The notes under the pieces were generated by a model, which was not told the origin of the DNA, ran no database searches, and saw only the letters and a program-made list of their open reading frames with translations. A stretch of 64,000 bases of DNA from Apostichopus japonicus (taxonomy: Eukaryota; Echinodermata; Holothuroidea; Aspidochirotida; Stichopodidae): NCBI RefSeq assembly GCF_037975245.1, contig NC_092562.1:22461054-22525053 (forward strand), in the 5' to 3' direction. A program made the translations under genes and the position numbers. The first letter of the stretch is position 1. Every line of letters starts with the position of its first letter. Below, one piece after another: positions 12,264 through 25,900 of this stretch.

Positions 12264-14389
12264 CAGGTGCGTATCCAGGGGGGGGGGGCGTTGGGGGGGC
12301 GCGCCCCCCGGGTAAGAAAAAGAGAAGAGAAAAAAAGAGAAGAAAAAAGGAAAAACGAGGGGGAAAAAGAGGAGGAGGAGAGGAAGGAAGGGAAAAGAAA
12401 AAGAAGAAAGAGAGAAATAGGAGAAAAGGAGGGAGGAAAAGCAAAACGCGAAGACACCGGGAAGAGAAAGAAGAACAGTGACATCATTACAGCGCTGAAG
12501 GGTAGCCAGTGACGGACCAATGATTTCGTAAAAGTGTGACTCACCCTACCCCTTACACCGACAACTCCATTTTTTGACGTTTCCATTTTCCTCTCTCACT
12601 AATGATCTATATATATGCTATATATGGTCTATCATAACGTGTGTGTAGAATTGTGCTATGAAACCAACTGTGGCTGGTCTCGAACTCGACCGTGTCGTCG
12701 GGGAACATGACGCATTTTGGGATGGGGGCGACCGCCCGCCCCCCCCCCCATTCAGCATTTTTTTAAATGATATCGCTAAGTAATTTCAAAATAGAAAGTG
12801 CTTAGAGGCAACTTACAAGGCCTGGGAAGTGTCATTTCCAGCGATCTGGGAGACATTTTCGGCCAAAATTTGCTTGTACGCTTCGCGCCAACCTATGGTG
12901 GCGCTACGCTTAGATAATTTGCCCACAGGCTTCGCCCCTCCCTTGGCAAATTCCTCGCTACGCGCCTGTTCGAATTTGTAACGCAAACAGCAGATATCAC
13001 ATCATATCAGTGAGCATGAAAATGGCGTTCCAGGATGAAAAGCCTCAAAACTGTCCGACTTGCCTGAAAAAATAACCAAAAATTTTCGCGCGCGAAACGC
13101 GCGTTCACCGTGTTCATGTCAATATCATATAAGCAAGCATCGGTTATTACATCGCATGCCATCATGTACCGTACGGTCCGTTCAAATTGCGCAGTATACC
13201 GCGGGATGCTAATGTAAACAACGACATGTCACATGTAGATGTATAAAAAGCATGGAGGTCCAATTATGTCAAAACTCTCTTTTACATTAGTAATGGCGAA
13301 TTAGGGCCTGCACCCCCGCCGCGCAGTGGCGGAGCGTCCATATGGTCAGGGGGGCGGATGCCCCCCTGACGGACTCAAGTGGACTGCTGGCGCCTTTTTC
13401 AGCTCTTTACCACTTTTTACTTATTCTAGATTATTGACTCTTTTATTGCGCTCTCATCTACGTATTGACATTTGTCACATTTTGTTGGTGTAATTTGGCG
13501 ATGACACCTTATTCTTCGTTTATCTTCAAATTAGCCAGGCCCGGAAAGGGTCATTTCCGGCGATCTAGGGAGTATCTTTACTCAAAAATTTTCTGTACGC
13601 TACGCGCCAACCAGTGGTGGCGCTCCGCTTAGATAGTGTCGAAAGCGCCCCTTCAGACCATTCTCGCCACTCCTGACCAATACCCCTAGCTCCGCCACTG
13701 CCGCCGCGCCTCCTACGCCTATGTGTGTAGTGTTCGGTTGAAGGAAATATCTGCTATTTTTTCATTTCCTTCAACCAAGTTTTATAATAGCCGTTATAAC
13801 AGGTTTTAATATTTGTACACCAATAAATTAACTGTGTCTGAATTTTCGAAAATTTCTGACAAATATTCTACATCACACTTCCCTCTACTCGTGCAATTTT
13901 GACCGGTCTGTTAGGGGTTGAAGGAAGTTTTTTCTATATTGGTTGTCCATAGATGAAATTTTGTACAATATTATGGGTATGTTTTGAAAAGAGTTTATTC
14001 ACGAGAAATGGGAATTTTCAAATTCTGAACAAATATGGGGCTTAAAACCTTGAAAAGTGGGGCTGACGGGTATTGTGGGCCGCGACGTAGAATCACCTAC
14101 AAAAGCAAAGACCCACAGGAGATGCGATGAGGTCGAACATGATGTGTGCCGGGTTGACAATCTTCAAAAAGGTTATGGATGGAAAAAAAAACTATTAGGA
14201 AATACTTGGTTCTCAGGCAAAAAGTGTACATCTGGTTGGTCATTTCAAGCCCGAGAAGTGCCGTTTCCGGTGATCTGGGGGGTTTCAAAACAAGAAATTT
14301 TCTTGTACGCTGCGCGCCAACCGATGGTGGCGCTCCGCTTAGATAGTAATTCGCGCCCCCCGGGTTTGAAAATCCTGGATACGCGCCTG
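12264..14389. mobile_element. Non-autonomous DNA transposon, TIR CAGGYGCGTATCCAGG
   Basis: The left terminus CAGGTGCGTATCCAGG (12264-12279) and right terminus CCTGGATACGCGCCTG (14374-14389) are inverted repeats with one mismatch. TTTAA occurs immediately outside both ends and may be the target duplication. A third terminus-like sequence, GCTACGCGCCTG, ends near 12968, so the left 0.7 kb may be a separate shorter copy. Both right-hand ends are preceded by a conserved block containing CGCGCCAACC and GGTGGCGCT. The interior includes a polypurine run (12305-12480) and a nested MITE at 13324. Reading frames here are compositional artefacts. Confidence 0.65.
13324..13700. mobile_element. hAT-like MITE, TIR CAGTGGCGGAGC, perfect 8-bp target duplication
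   Basis: The 12-bp termini CAGTGGCGGAGC and GCTCCGCCACTG are perfect inverted repeats. The element is flanked on both sides by CCGCCGCG, an exact 8-bp duplication, the length made by hAT transposases. It is 377 bp with no coding capacity. It sits inside the larger element 12264-14389 and so inserted later. A sister copy is at 55507-55878. Confidence 0.85.
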
Positions 14390-16971
14390 TTTAATAACCA
14401 CTTTCTGATGACTTTGAGAATGAGGTAAGGGAACATTATTCTTTTCTGTTGCAAGGTTAAATGTAGTCAGTATATGCCCCAAATTATAGCATGCTATAAT
14501 TGTTAGAAGTTTTCAAAAGTACTTACCTGGAGGTCTTTACTCTACAAATTGTTCTCAGACATTTGTAAGGAACACACAAGATGACTGAATGTTCCAGTAG
14601 GAAAATTTCATCGAAGGTTGTAATAAAAACAGTACAAGAAATTTGACGAAAGGTGACCATATATATATTATTAAGCATATTTGGTGCCAATACAACATGC
14701 CTTTAAGAGTGTCAAGTTTTGAAGTTATTTGTTTTTTCTCTGTCTAAAATGTGAATGAATGCTATATATTTTGTATTTTGCTGTTTAAAACCAAATACAT
14801 ATTCACAGAAAAAAGACCAAAAAGGAAAAGTCTTTCCTTTGAGAAGAGTTTGTTTTTCTTTATTACATGCCAGAAAGTAAATGCACATTTTATTTCAATA
14901 TATTTCACACTGTACAAGTAAAAACAAAAGGATTAAACATCTACCACAATTTGGAATTTCCATCATGTAGATTCTTCAATGTTTCAATATATAATAAATT
15001 AAATGAAAAAGACTGGATCTTTGAAAACAAAATATACCAGTTTGAATACACTGCTAGCATTCCTTAATTCACATGTGAAAAAATATATCATGGTGGTAAC
15101 CGAACTTTACACCTTATTATCACACTGAGGTTCAAACTGTAAAGTAAACATCCTATAGCTAGTGCATTTCCATGAACATAAGAATATATCATTAACAAAT
15201 ATGATCATTTCCTATGGATAATTCGTAGCAAGGCTGTGGATAATTGGGTCCCTGAGATCTTCATCTCATGAATATTCATAACTGTTATAGCACACTCAGC
15301 CAGTTCAGACAATTTCCTAATGCTAATACTAATGCTAATACCTCTCTCAAAGCACTGGTATGTCAGTACAAACAGTTTCTTACCTTGATCTGATAGAAAC
15401 ATGATATTCATACTGCTCGTACTGACAATACGATTGCTCTGAAGCGGGACATAACACTGCAGTATAGAAAAAATTGTCCCAACTGGGTGGCACATTACAA
15501 TATAACTCATGTTGGTAGTCCAGTCCAAGACCCTTGGGATGAAGTACAAATACTAAATATAAAGCTATGATGAGATCTGATCTTGTATTCCTTTAATCTA
15601 TACATCACAAAATATTCAGGCTGCATGTCAAATACTCACTCACATTCACACCACACAAATACAAATGTAATGTAATTGGATAGAATTTTCACTCAAAGGC
15701 ACCATGTTGTTGTTGTTTTCACTCACATACAACTAATAAATGTACTTTATTTTGTCAGGACTATTCATAATTTGCATTAAAATAACCCACAGAATCTGTG
15801 CAATGGTAACAAATGTGCTGAAATTGATAGAATCTATGAGTTTTGGTACCAACCTTTTCTAGCTCCATTCCATGCATATTACCAACAGCTTACCAGGTAG
15901 AGCGACTACCATTTAGTCTCACTTACATCACTTTTAATGTGACGAACAAATGTCGCTGAATTTCTGATTTCATTGACTTTCTGTACTTGGAGATGATGTT
16001 AGATGACAGGGATACTTCAATGGCATTGAAAACTCGCCAATCACAAATGATCATTCAATTCCTTCACATATTTTCTGATCATTTGGCATTATCAGTTTAA
16101 CTGATGCCCCGAGGTTATAACCACAGCAAGATATATATATATATAACAGGCTGGAGATGCTTGACAGAATCTAACATGATATAACCATTCCATGTGGTAA
16201 AAACCGTATACTACGGGGCCAAGACGGGTGAGAGTTACCGATGCCACAGTGAAAGTTTACAACATCTTAATGGGAATGTAAAAGGCTGGCGATACAGCTC
16301 ATTCTAGTTGTGATGTGATCCTCGCTGGCTTGATATGGTCTGATGAATGAGATCTGACAACATATCAACCTGTTAATGGAGAAGAGATAGACAAATGCTG
16401 TACAGGAGGAACATGTAATAAAAAAATATATATATATATAAATATATATATATGTACATATATATATATATATATTTATTTTGTCTCTTTTTAAATATGA
16501 CAGTATGTGCCTTTAATGAAGGTGCATTTGATTTATTGCCAACTGTTTGTTCCAACACATCTGGACAACCTAAGTTAGTTGTCTGCCATGTCTGTCAAAG
16601 TAGTAATGTGCCAAGAACATATGTACTGCACATATTCACTCACCCGTACAGTAATTGTGCAACAAAAGATTTTTTTAAATTCAGTATGATCACTTTTTAT
16701 CAGATTAACTGACAGTACTAAACAGGCCACTGTTTTATCCACTCTAATTTAATCAAAGTAAACACAACATCGTTGCCACATTACCTCAGATTTCTTACCC
16801 ATGTCACTGTTCTATATCAAACGTGTTCGAATTTGAGAATGACTTGGTGGAGCAAGTCATACAGCTCACTCACAACTTTACGACGTATTGCATGTGATTT
16901 AAGATTCATTACGACACCGGTTGGTTCATTCTAGAGCCACTGATCCTACCTGAGTCTCAATACTAACATAC
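14390..16971. other. Spacer; likely holds the unresolved 3' end of DNAI4
   Basis: No exon is certain. The last coding exon of DNAI4 must lie here on the minus strand. One possible acceptor is near 16175 (TTAG then ATTCTGTCAAGCATCTCC), which keeps phase 0, but similarity is too weak to call it. TA-rich microsatellites are at 16131-16147 and 16424-16475. A 114-residue minus-strand frame at 15205-15549 was not recognised. Confidence 0.4.
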
Positions 16972-19900
16972 CTGATTGTTTTGGACGACAGGCATGTTCC
17001 TCAGCTGATAGACTGACACTTGACCTTCACTGTCACCGACCAGCAGAGACTGTGTAATAAATCAAACAATCAACGTGACTTTATAAAACAAGTATAAACT
17101 GAACAGCAACAAAAGTCAGGAGGATGTAGGATGGGAAGTAGAATAGTTTTTCTATCTTACAGCTGATGATTGCTTCAATCCCCATTATTGGGGAGGGGTG
17201 GGATGAGAGAGGAGGGGTGAGAGAGGGGAGGGGTGAGAGAGTATATTGCTGAAAGTGGGGCAAGGAGGAATTGGACGTCACGGGAAAAGAATGGAAAATT
17301 TAAGGAGGAGCAATGGAAATGAGATTCTCCTCCCTGTAGCTGATGACTGCTGACCCTCTTTTTTGGGAGGAGGTGGAGTGGATTATGATAAAGGATGGCA
17401 AACAATAGGTTTCAAGAATCTATTAAGACAAAGATCTTTCCATCTTCCTCTTTGTTTATATTAGTGCCTTAGTTCTTGATTTTAAGTGGTAAAACATGGT
17501 ATGCAGTAACTTCACAGACAACACTTTTACTTAAAAAGTTTTGTTGTGAAAAAACTTTATAATGTATAAAAGAGAATGCTTTGCCATGTTCAATAGATGA
17601 AGGCCTCGATTTAAACACTAATTACTTGGTGCCTGCATTCATAAGAACAAAATGTGCCTTTTTCAGTTTGTGCTGCTTCTTGCATACATACAGTGTGTGT
17701 ACTAGTTCCGCGAATTTGTTTGTGGACAAGTACCAATATTTATAGTATTTTTAGTATTGATTTGACAGGAGTATTGGTATTAGTTTCCTACTATAGGGCC
17801 GGAGGTCAGGTTCTCTAAAGTTTGAAATAATCGCCAGTGAAAAGCTAAACTGGTGTTGTTAAGTCCATCCGAAACAAGCTCCATTTTTTATAAGTGCAAT
17901 TACAAAATACTTACATTTGAATTAGAGGCAAATAGTAAGCAGGAGAGTTTGACACCCGGTGCTGGAACACTCACGATAATAGGATCTAACCTGCGGATGA
18001 CAGTAAATAACGATATGAATGTAAAGTAGATTCTTCATGTTAAAGATAAATGGAACTTAGCAATAGATAGAATGGTAGAAAGAAGGATTGTTTCAATTTC
18101 AAGTTCTTTACTAAATTTTTTCATGATGGTCAAGCCTGCCTATAGTAAAAAACAGTCCTCCTCAAATTCACTCGAGGGTTAATGTTTTGTTACTTGATAG
18201 CATAAACTACCCAAAGTACTGCCATTAGGATTCATCCTTGAGCACAGCAAATTAATTGACCAGCCACCTGTATGATTGTACACACAAGCGCTCTAATGGT
18301 CAGCACTACTTTCCTGTGTGAAGACAAATTTGGCTTGACCACTGTGTATTTAATCATGAAATTTCATTACCAACTCGGGGAGATATTCAATCTCCCCCAT
18401 GTTTGGCCAAAAACAGGGGACTCGGGTGGTATTTGCTATAGACAGGGAAGATCCTAAAATTACTTATTTCTTAACTTTTACATTTTCTTTACTTACTTTT
18501 ATTTATAAATTATATAAAATGTATAAATAGGATCATACATTAACAACCAAAACTATGACCAACGTCACCAATAGCACTTTCTTTTCTTCTTTTACTACAC
18601 TTTCAAATGGTATTTAGTGTGTAAAACTGTGCATGAAAGAATGTGCTACTTTCATAATACATTTAACAATGATTATACAGAAGCAATGCTCCCTATGATG
18701 GTATACTGTAATGTCATGATAATAAGGGCATTAATGTTCTTTAAAGAATACCGTAGCAGTGACTATGATATCATTGATTTTGCTCAGTGGTCTAGCTTAG
18801 TGGTTCAGCAATGTGATTTCATCGATGGTTTGACCAGGTTCTGCCTAAAATACAAAGAATTATGCTTGGAAATGTCAGAACTCAAACTGCTCAAAGCAAG
18901 GAAAATCTTTCCTTTGTGCGTGCATTGAAGTTTTCTGTGTAAATTCAGCTAAGTGAGTGTAATAATCTACGAAAATGCCTCATCAAACAAAATTGATGTT
19001 TCCTTGGTTCACTGTGGCAATTTTGGCCATTTTTCGTTAAGGCTTTGCAGAATAAACTCGCGGTTGAAAAAGTGGTTACAATTTGACTTATGAACAACTG
19101 GCAACTACAGTGCCCATCAGTGCAGCTACATATGTATAACACAGTATGTGGGGTTAGGGAACATGTGAAGTTACAACTTTCAGAATTCGATATCAGACAG
19201 GCAGAACAATAGATTTCATGTGATACAACATAGCAAAATTACAATAGAAACCTTGATTTGACATTTTTCAACTGAATGTTATTACACTGCATGAATGTCG
19301 TGTTTACTTACGTATTTACTGCTAGATCCCATATCTCTACAGCGCCCTCGTTAACACAACCAAAGACAGTCGCTGAGGTCGGTGACCAACAAACATCCAT
19401 AACTGATTTCTATGGGTAGATAAAACTATGGATGTCATGCTGTAATCCTGGTATTACATGACATTAACAAGGAAATGGTAAATGCGTATGTCAGATGAGA
19501 ACTGTCACAGATCTAAATGGGTTTTACTTATTACACAATGTAGTTGCATACAGGGAATGACATAATACTTAAATACTGTCCAAGCAGTTGTTTGGTTCAT
19601 TAACAACATTGTTTATTATATGATGTTGAAATACAAAGGTGATGTGTACCAAAACTGCTATGTTTACTTATGTTAGCATTTGCATATTGCAAATTTTGCA
19701 TTTTTTGTTAACATTATGCTATTTAATACATCACATATGTAATACATAAATATACAATTATTATAAAGTAATGAAAACAATGTCCAAAAGAGAAAATAGT
19801 TTCTGCATTATTGCAAGGACATGCATGTCGTGTAGAGAACAAATATTTTGTATTATGCTAGTGAACCTAACTTTTTCATAGCACTGTAGTAGCCCTTTAT

Positions 19901-22900
19901 GACTGGTTGAAGCAGACAGCTACTATCTTTGATGTTTTCCATTTTGGATTTGTTTATTGTACTATAAGGAGTATCCTCATTTCACTCGGTTCACATTAGT
20001 TCTTACATAGAGGCAAAAGCTAACAATGGATTTTGTACTCATTCTGTTTGCTTGAATCTTTTATGTAAAGCACCGGACGTTGAACCAGTCCTGTTGACAT
20101 ACCAAAGTAGCAATGAAATTCAATCTTGTGCACCAAAACATATGACAAAATATCGATCAAAGTTAATAAACATGACACCAAAACTCACTGTGGATGAGAA
20201 GAAATTAAACACTGGTTTTATCCTGTTTTGGATCCACAGCCTTATACTCCAGTCCGCACTGCAACTAAGAAAGACGTCGGGCAGGAATGGAGACCATCTG
20301 AGTTTGTAGACAGCACCCTGAACACAAACAAGGAGATTATAAAATAGGCCGATCGGATCCACAAGGTGCTAATTTTCCAGTGAAAACTATCACATACTGT
20401 TAAGACTTTTAACTAACCTAAACCCAAACCATAAACAACGAGTAACTTCAACAGAAATTAAAAAATGAGTACTATAAAGATTCAAGGAATCTGATTATTG
20501 AGTCTTGCAAACAACACACATCTACATACCAGGTCAGATCATGTGAATCAATTTTAGGCCAAAACAAGGGTAGTAATATGACTAAAGGAGCTGTTAACAG
20601 ACAAATATGCAATTTATATATATATATACTCACTGTGTGGCCATCATAACTGTCCAGATATTGTTCATTGTAGGAACAAGAGCATTTATGGATGTGACCA
20701 TCTTCTGTGCCAGCGAGGTATCTATGCAAGCAAACCAAAGAAGCAAGTGTAACTCACTTTGTTACTGGGTTTTAAGTAGCTAACAGGTAAAGCAAGCAAG
20801 CAAGCAACCCACCCGCCCACCCACCCCCACCACAATAAAAAAGGGGATAAAAAAAAACATGTTTTTAAATCATTAAAAAATGTCTCATAACAAAGCAAGA
20901 CATAAAGTATACTGCAATATTATACTGTAATTGATTTACATCAGAAATTTCATAACAGAAGAACAACTTCAAGGGCTTAATTTGGGATCAACTTCTTAAG
21001 GTCATTATAAATAACACCAGGTGGGTCATTATAGTATATTAGTATTATGTGACTGATGGGGAACAGGACAGAGTAAGGGGTGGAGGAAAGAGAGTGGTTC
21101 CTAATAGGAGCCAGCCGCCTCCCCAGGGGATGTCACTAGTGGCAAACATCACTACAAAACTGTTTCATTAACATTATCACTTACATATTAGGGTCACCAG
21201 AATGAAAATCAAAGCACAGTCCCGATGCTTGTCTTGATATGAAAGCTTCTCCTTTCTGGCCATCTTTAGATTCTTTGTCTTTCTTCTTGGTAGCTTTAGC
21301 TAACTTCTTTAGTTTCATCAGATCTGCACATTCAAAGCCCTGCAAAAAGAGTCCATGTTTGTATATCAGAATTTTTTACGCTTTATATGGATAACATCAT
21401 CATTTGATCTTTTATAGAATATTGCAAAATCTCTTCTACACGATTGGTATAAGTTTTTACTGATCTTTTGGACAGTTGGCAACAATTACCAGTTTCACAT
21501 TATAATTGTTGATGACTTTTCAGTAAATCTCTATAAATAACCTTTCTTGGGGGATTTCTGGTTAAAATGTGAAAAAAAAAGGAATGTGCTTATTGAACAA
21601 AGTAGTTAAATTGTTGCAGCTTTTCCCGCCTCCAAATATCACTATCGGTAATTTAACAGAAATGCATTTGAGATGTAAACAAAGACTAATTATTTGATGG
21701 TATTTTCATTTACCCCCCCCTTATTTTGCTTGCATCAAACTTTCTATATTTGCCTTTAGCTAGCGAGATGTTGAAGTAAATAATGCCGAACAAATAATTC
21801 CCTGGACACATCTTCTATTAATGGATGAAAAAATTGCATTTGTCATTGCTTCACTACAGAAAGTTGGATCACATAAGTGAACATGCACGACTCACAGAGA
21901 GCATTTTTGAATAGTTACGTGGTTGAGTTACCTTTCTAATTTGCCACTGAGTAACTCGTCCATCTGTTGATATTGATACTAAGATTTCTCCTTTCTCTTC
22001 CCCGGAAGAACCCTTTTCTTTGTCAATCCACTGAAGTTGCCAGACAGGGGCGCCATGTTTGCCTCTGCTCTCACTGGGAAATAATCAAAACAAGTTAATA
22101 AATATTAAAATATATTTCTAAATATTTTTAAATATATTTTAAACAAGGGTTGCTGAAGTTCATCATATATTAAAGACCAACTATGGAGGCAAATTTTTTT
22201 GGGGGGATTTTCCATTAATTTAGGAGTTTACATACCCATAATCAACATGTGTAAAAAATAATCTTCGAAAACCTACTATAACCCATCAAAAAACGACCAC
22301 GAAAATGGACATTTTGGGTAGTCACGTGACATGAACCTCTGGAATGTCTGAAAACAGAGATTGACCCAAAGGAGCCTCTGGTCACCGTGTGACGTCATTG
22401 TTTGTATACCGCGAAAATCAAACGCTGATATAGGCACTGCTTGTACACAGATAGCGATCAATTGTACTGTTTTTGACTTCCAATTTCGAGCATTTGAAAA
22501 GCTATTAGCTTAAAACAAGAACACATGAAGGTTAACAACTAGTTTTAAGACAATTATAAAAGGAAATTTTAGTTAAATTGGTTATTTCATTAGCAAAATT
22601 TCCACTCAAATGGAAGCATCTTTTACATAGCGGAGCGTCAATAGGTCCGTACGGTACAATATACTGTAGAACATGCAAGCAGCTTGGCGATTCCGTAATA
22701 CAATTTGATCGCAAGATACCGTAAACTGAACAGAAGAATAGACCTAAAAGATGCCTTATGCGTGATATGTGACGGGAAAATGGCTTACGTTACTGTCAAC
22801 GAATTACCAAAAAGACACTAAACATAATCGAACAACTACGAGAAGACGCTGACCCGAATCGACCAGGGTAGCATATACATGACTAAGCTTCAGCTGAACA

Positions 22901-25900
22901 TAGTACTTACTCGTTTTAACCAAAAGTACAAACACAGAAAAAGTATCCTTTCAATAAACAAAATTTAGCAGTAAATATCCAAATCCACGTTTCTCGTTCA
23001 ATCCTGGGCGAAATACTACCGTGACTCTGTGTAATTCCATAGAGTTAGGTCTAGTTGAAACAGGCCTTGACCAGTTACATCCCACAATCACAAGACAGTC
23101 ACTAACGAAATAAAACGTCCGATCGCTACATAGAACCGTTTTTATTCAACTCCTTGGACCATGCAGATGCCGGAATAAACATAACGGACAATATAACACA
23201 ATGTATCACGAACTCACGATACTGGAATACAACAAAGGAAATAGATAAATGCGATGAAATCCTATAGCATGACTATTTACACATGCTGTGAGCCATACAT
23301 GTACCATGGAGCTATAGCTCCATGCATGTACTAACAATGCTACCCTATAGGCACGGTATATACACGGTCATCTTTTACGGTAAATATTATACTGTCAATT
23401 GCGTGATATAATGTTACATGTAAGGACGTCCAGAGCTTGTTTACGGTCAATTTCACATTAGCTATGTCCGGCCATGATCCGACACAGCTATCCACAGAAT
23501 ATAACTTTCGCAGAATGAGACATTTGCAGCTTACACAGAGGCAGGGTCATGCATGTGGACTCATGGGCATGAGATACTCCGGGTGCTGAAAAATCTTTCC
23601 GCGTGGATCTCAAAAATTGATCCAAAGTCTGCGGCGTTTTACGTCGGTTCTTTTACTCGGAAATCTAAAAAAACCTGATGCTTTTGTTGGATGAGGTATA
23701 ACTGCAACCTCCAACAACACAGAATTGTGGCATTTCGGGGGAAAAGGAGTAATATCATTGATGTTTTTGGCAGCTCAAGTATACAACTTTACACACTAAA
23801 AGTATTGTTGTGAGTGAGGTATACAAACAGTGACGTCACATGGTCACCTGATGTCTTCGGAATGTTTCTGGAATGTCTGAAACAGGTTTCATAAAAAGCT
23901 GACTTTTCTTCCCATTTTTCACGTATTTAACGTCCGAAATTGGTAAAGTTAATTACAGCAATGTAATTGGAGTGAGTTGAGGATTACATACATGCAAAAT
24001 GGTGGGATTTTATGTTCATCGAAAAGTCTCCATAGTTGGTCTTTAAGATGTATTTTCTAAAAGCCTCTAAAGAAATGCCCTCTGCTTTTTTTCTCAATTT
24101 GTGGCAAACAAAAGGTATTGCCAATAGACAGCACCGATAATCTTAGACTTTTTTTACTAAAGTGCTAGAAAAAATGACCACATGAAAACTCACTAGCTAT
24201 CCAGTATGGGTTCATCGCTGGAAGCCCTCACATTATATATTGCAACTGATCCATTGTACATGCCAACCTGTTGCAAAAAAAAGAGAGGAAAAAAGAAAGA
24301 AAGTATGAAGCATCATGAAGCATTATGAGAATCTCAAAATCAATATTGTACCAAAATGTCACCTGAAGAAATGATCAGGTGGAAGATCAAATTTGGAAGG
24401 AAATAAGCAACTAGTTGTGAACTATATTTATGGCAGCTGGTGTTGGTTCATTCCTGCAAGTTATACTGTATTACCTTAGTGCATATCCCATCTAAAGGAT
24501 TCCCTTTCACTTTTTTTCCTCATGAACACTTTTATTTTTCTAACATAAATTGGTGCAATTAGCTGGCCATTTATGACAATAACAACTTAAACAATGATTT
24601 ATGCACAAATTAGGCTTATGTTTAAATAAATCATCTATGAATGAGTTGTATCCATACAATTAACTACAAGTGCTTTTGAAAAGCAGCAATTAAAGATATG
24701 CTGTAAAACTCCTGCAACCCCAAAGAAAAGAGTTTGTGTGCATAATATTTGTTACCTTGGCAACACACCTAGATGCAACAACATGATAAATTCTCCACAC
24801 AGGGCTATGACGATTTGTTTCATCCTGACTTTTGCTTCTTGGATATTAAAATGTGGGGACAAGGAGAGGATTATTTAAATTAAACTCTTACCAGCTATTT
24901 CCTCTGCAATTCTTTTATGCACAAAATTGATTAACGTGGACTAAAATTAATAACACTCTAAAGTTAAAAGTTGAAGTTGAAGGTTTACAGTCTTGTATGA
25001 GGCTAATGCCTCCTCACACGACTTTACAACTTAACCCCTGGTCATTGGTAACTTGTCACACCGACACACCAAAGTGTGCACAATTCAATCAATCTCTCCT
25101 GGGGCACCACAGTGCACCACATCCATGTGTCCCCCGGGGGACTTCCCATAGGGTGCAGCCACAAACCGGCGCACGCAACTATATTTACAAGTTACCTCGC
25201 AGGTCCCCATTTATACACCTGGGTGAAGAGAGGCAATGGAGATAAAGCGCCTTGCCCAAGGACCCAACGCAATGATCTGGCCAGGGCTCGAACCTGTAAT
25301 CCTTAGATCACAAGTCCACTGCCTTAACCACTTGACCACAACTCCCTCTACAAGGTGAAGCTCACATTTGTCCTATTATATCAAACTGTTTGCAATTAGC
25401 TAAAGTGCATATGGTAAACTAGCATGTAAAAAATTCTAGAAATTTTGACCTAACCTTCGAGGAAGCAATAAACCTTGCGCAAGATTGTGATACGTGGCGG
25501 AGGTTAATCACTGAGCATGTCGGATACACGAGACTCAACTTACTACTACTTTGACCTAACCTTAATTCCAGATTATTAAACAACAGGACATATATTAGCA
25601 CCCTAAATTTTCCTTCTGTATCTGTTTGCTTTTATGCAGCAAATCAAAAGATGGCAAGTGAAACACAGACATTATATATAAGTTGAGTTTGTCAAATAGG
25701 GGGCCACTTTTCAAACCATGTGTTTGTGGGTAAACAGCTATCACGTTGGAGTGTTGTGAAGAGGTGATACACTTACCGCTAACAAGTTTTCGTTGGTGAG
25801 AGAGTAATCCAAGGCAGTTACTCCCGCTTCACACTGGAAGACTCTCTCTGGATACTAAAGAAGAACAAGTATGACTGTCAGTGTGTCTCATGTGCCTCTC

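Noticed and set aside
12247-12586. Overlapping frames on both strands rich in K/E/R or S/F/L
   Set aside because: They are translations of a polypurine/polypyrimidine run inside a transposon and contain no domain.
15205-15549. 114-residue minus-strand frame
   Set aside because: No recognisable motif, no flanking splice sites in phase with DNAI4, and composition like the surrounding AT-rich DNA.
18617-18928. 103-residue plus-strand frame in a DNAI4 intron
   Set aside because: No similarity recognised and no splice context; kept only as an unexplained frame.
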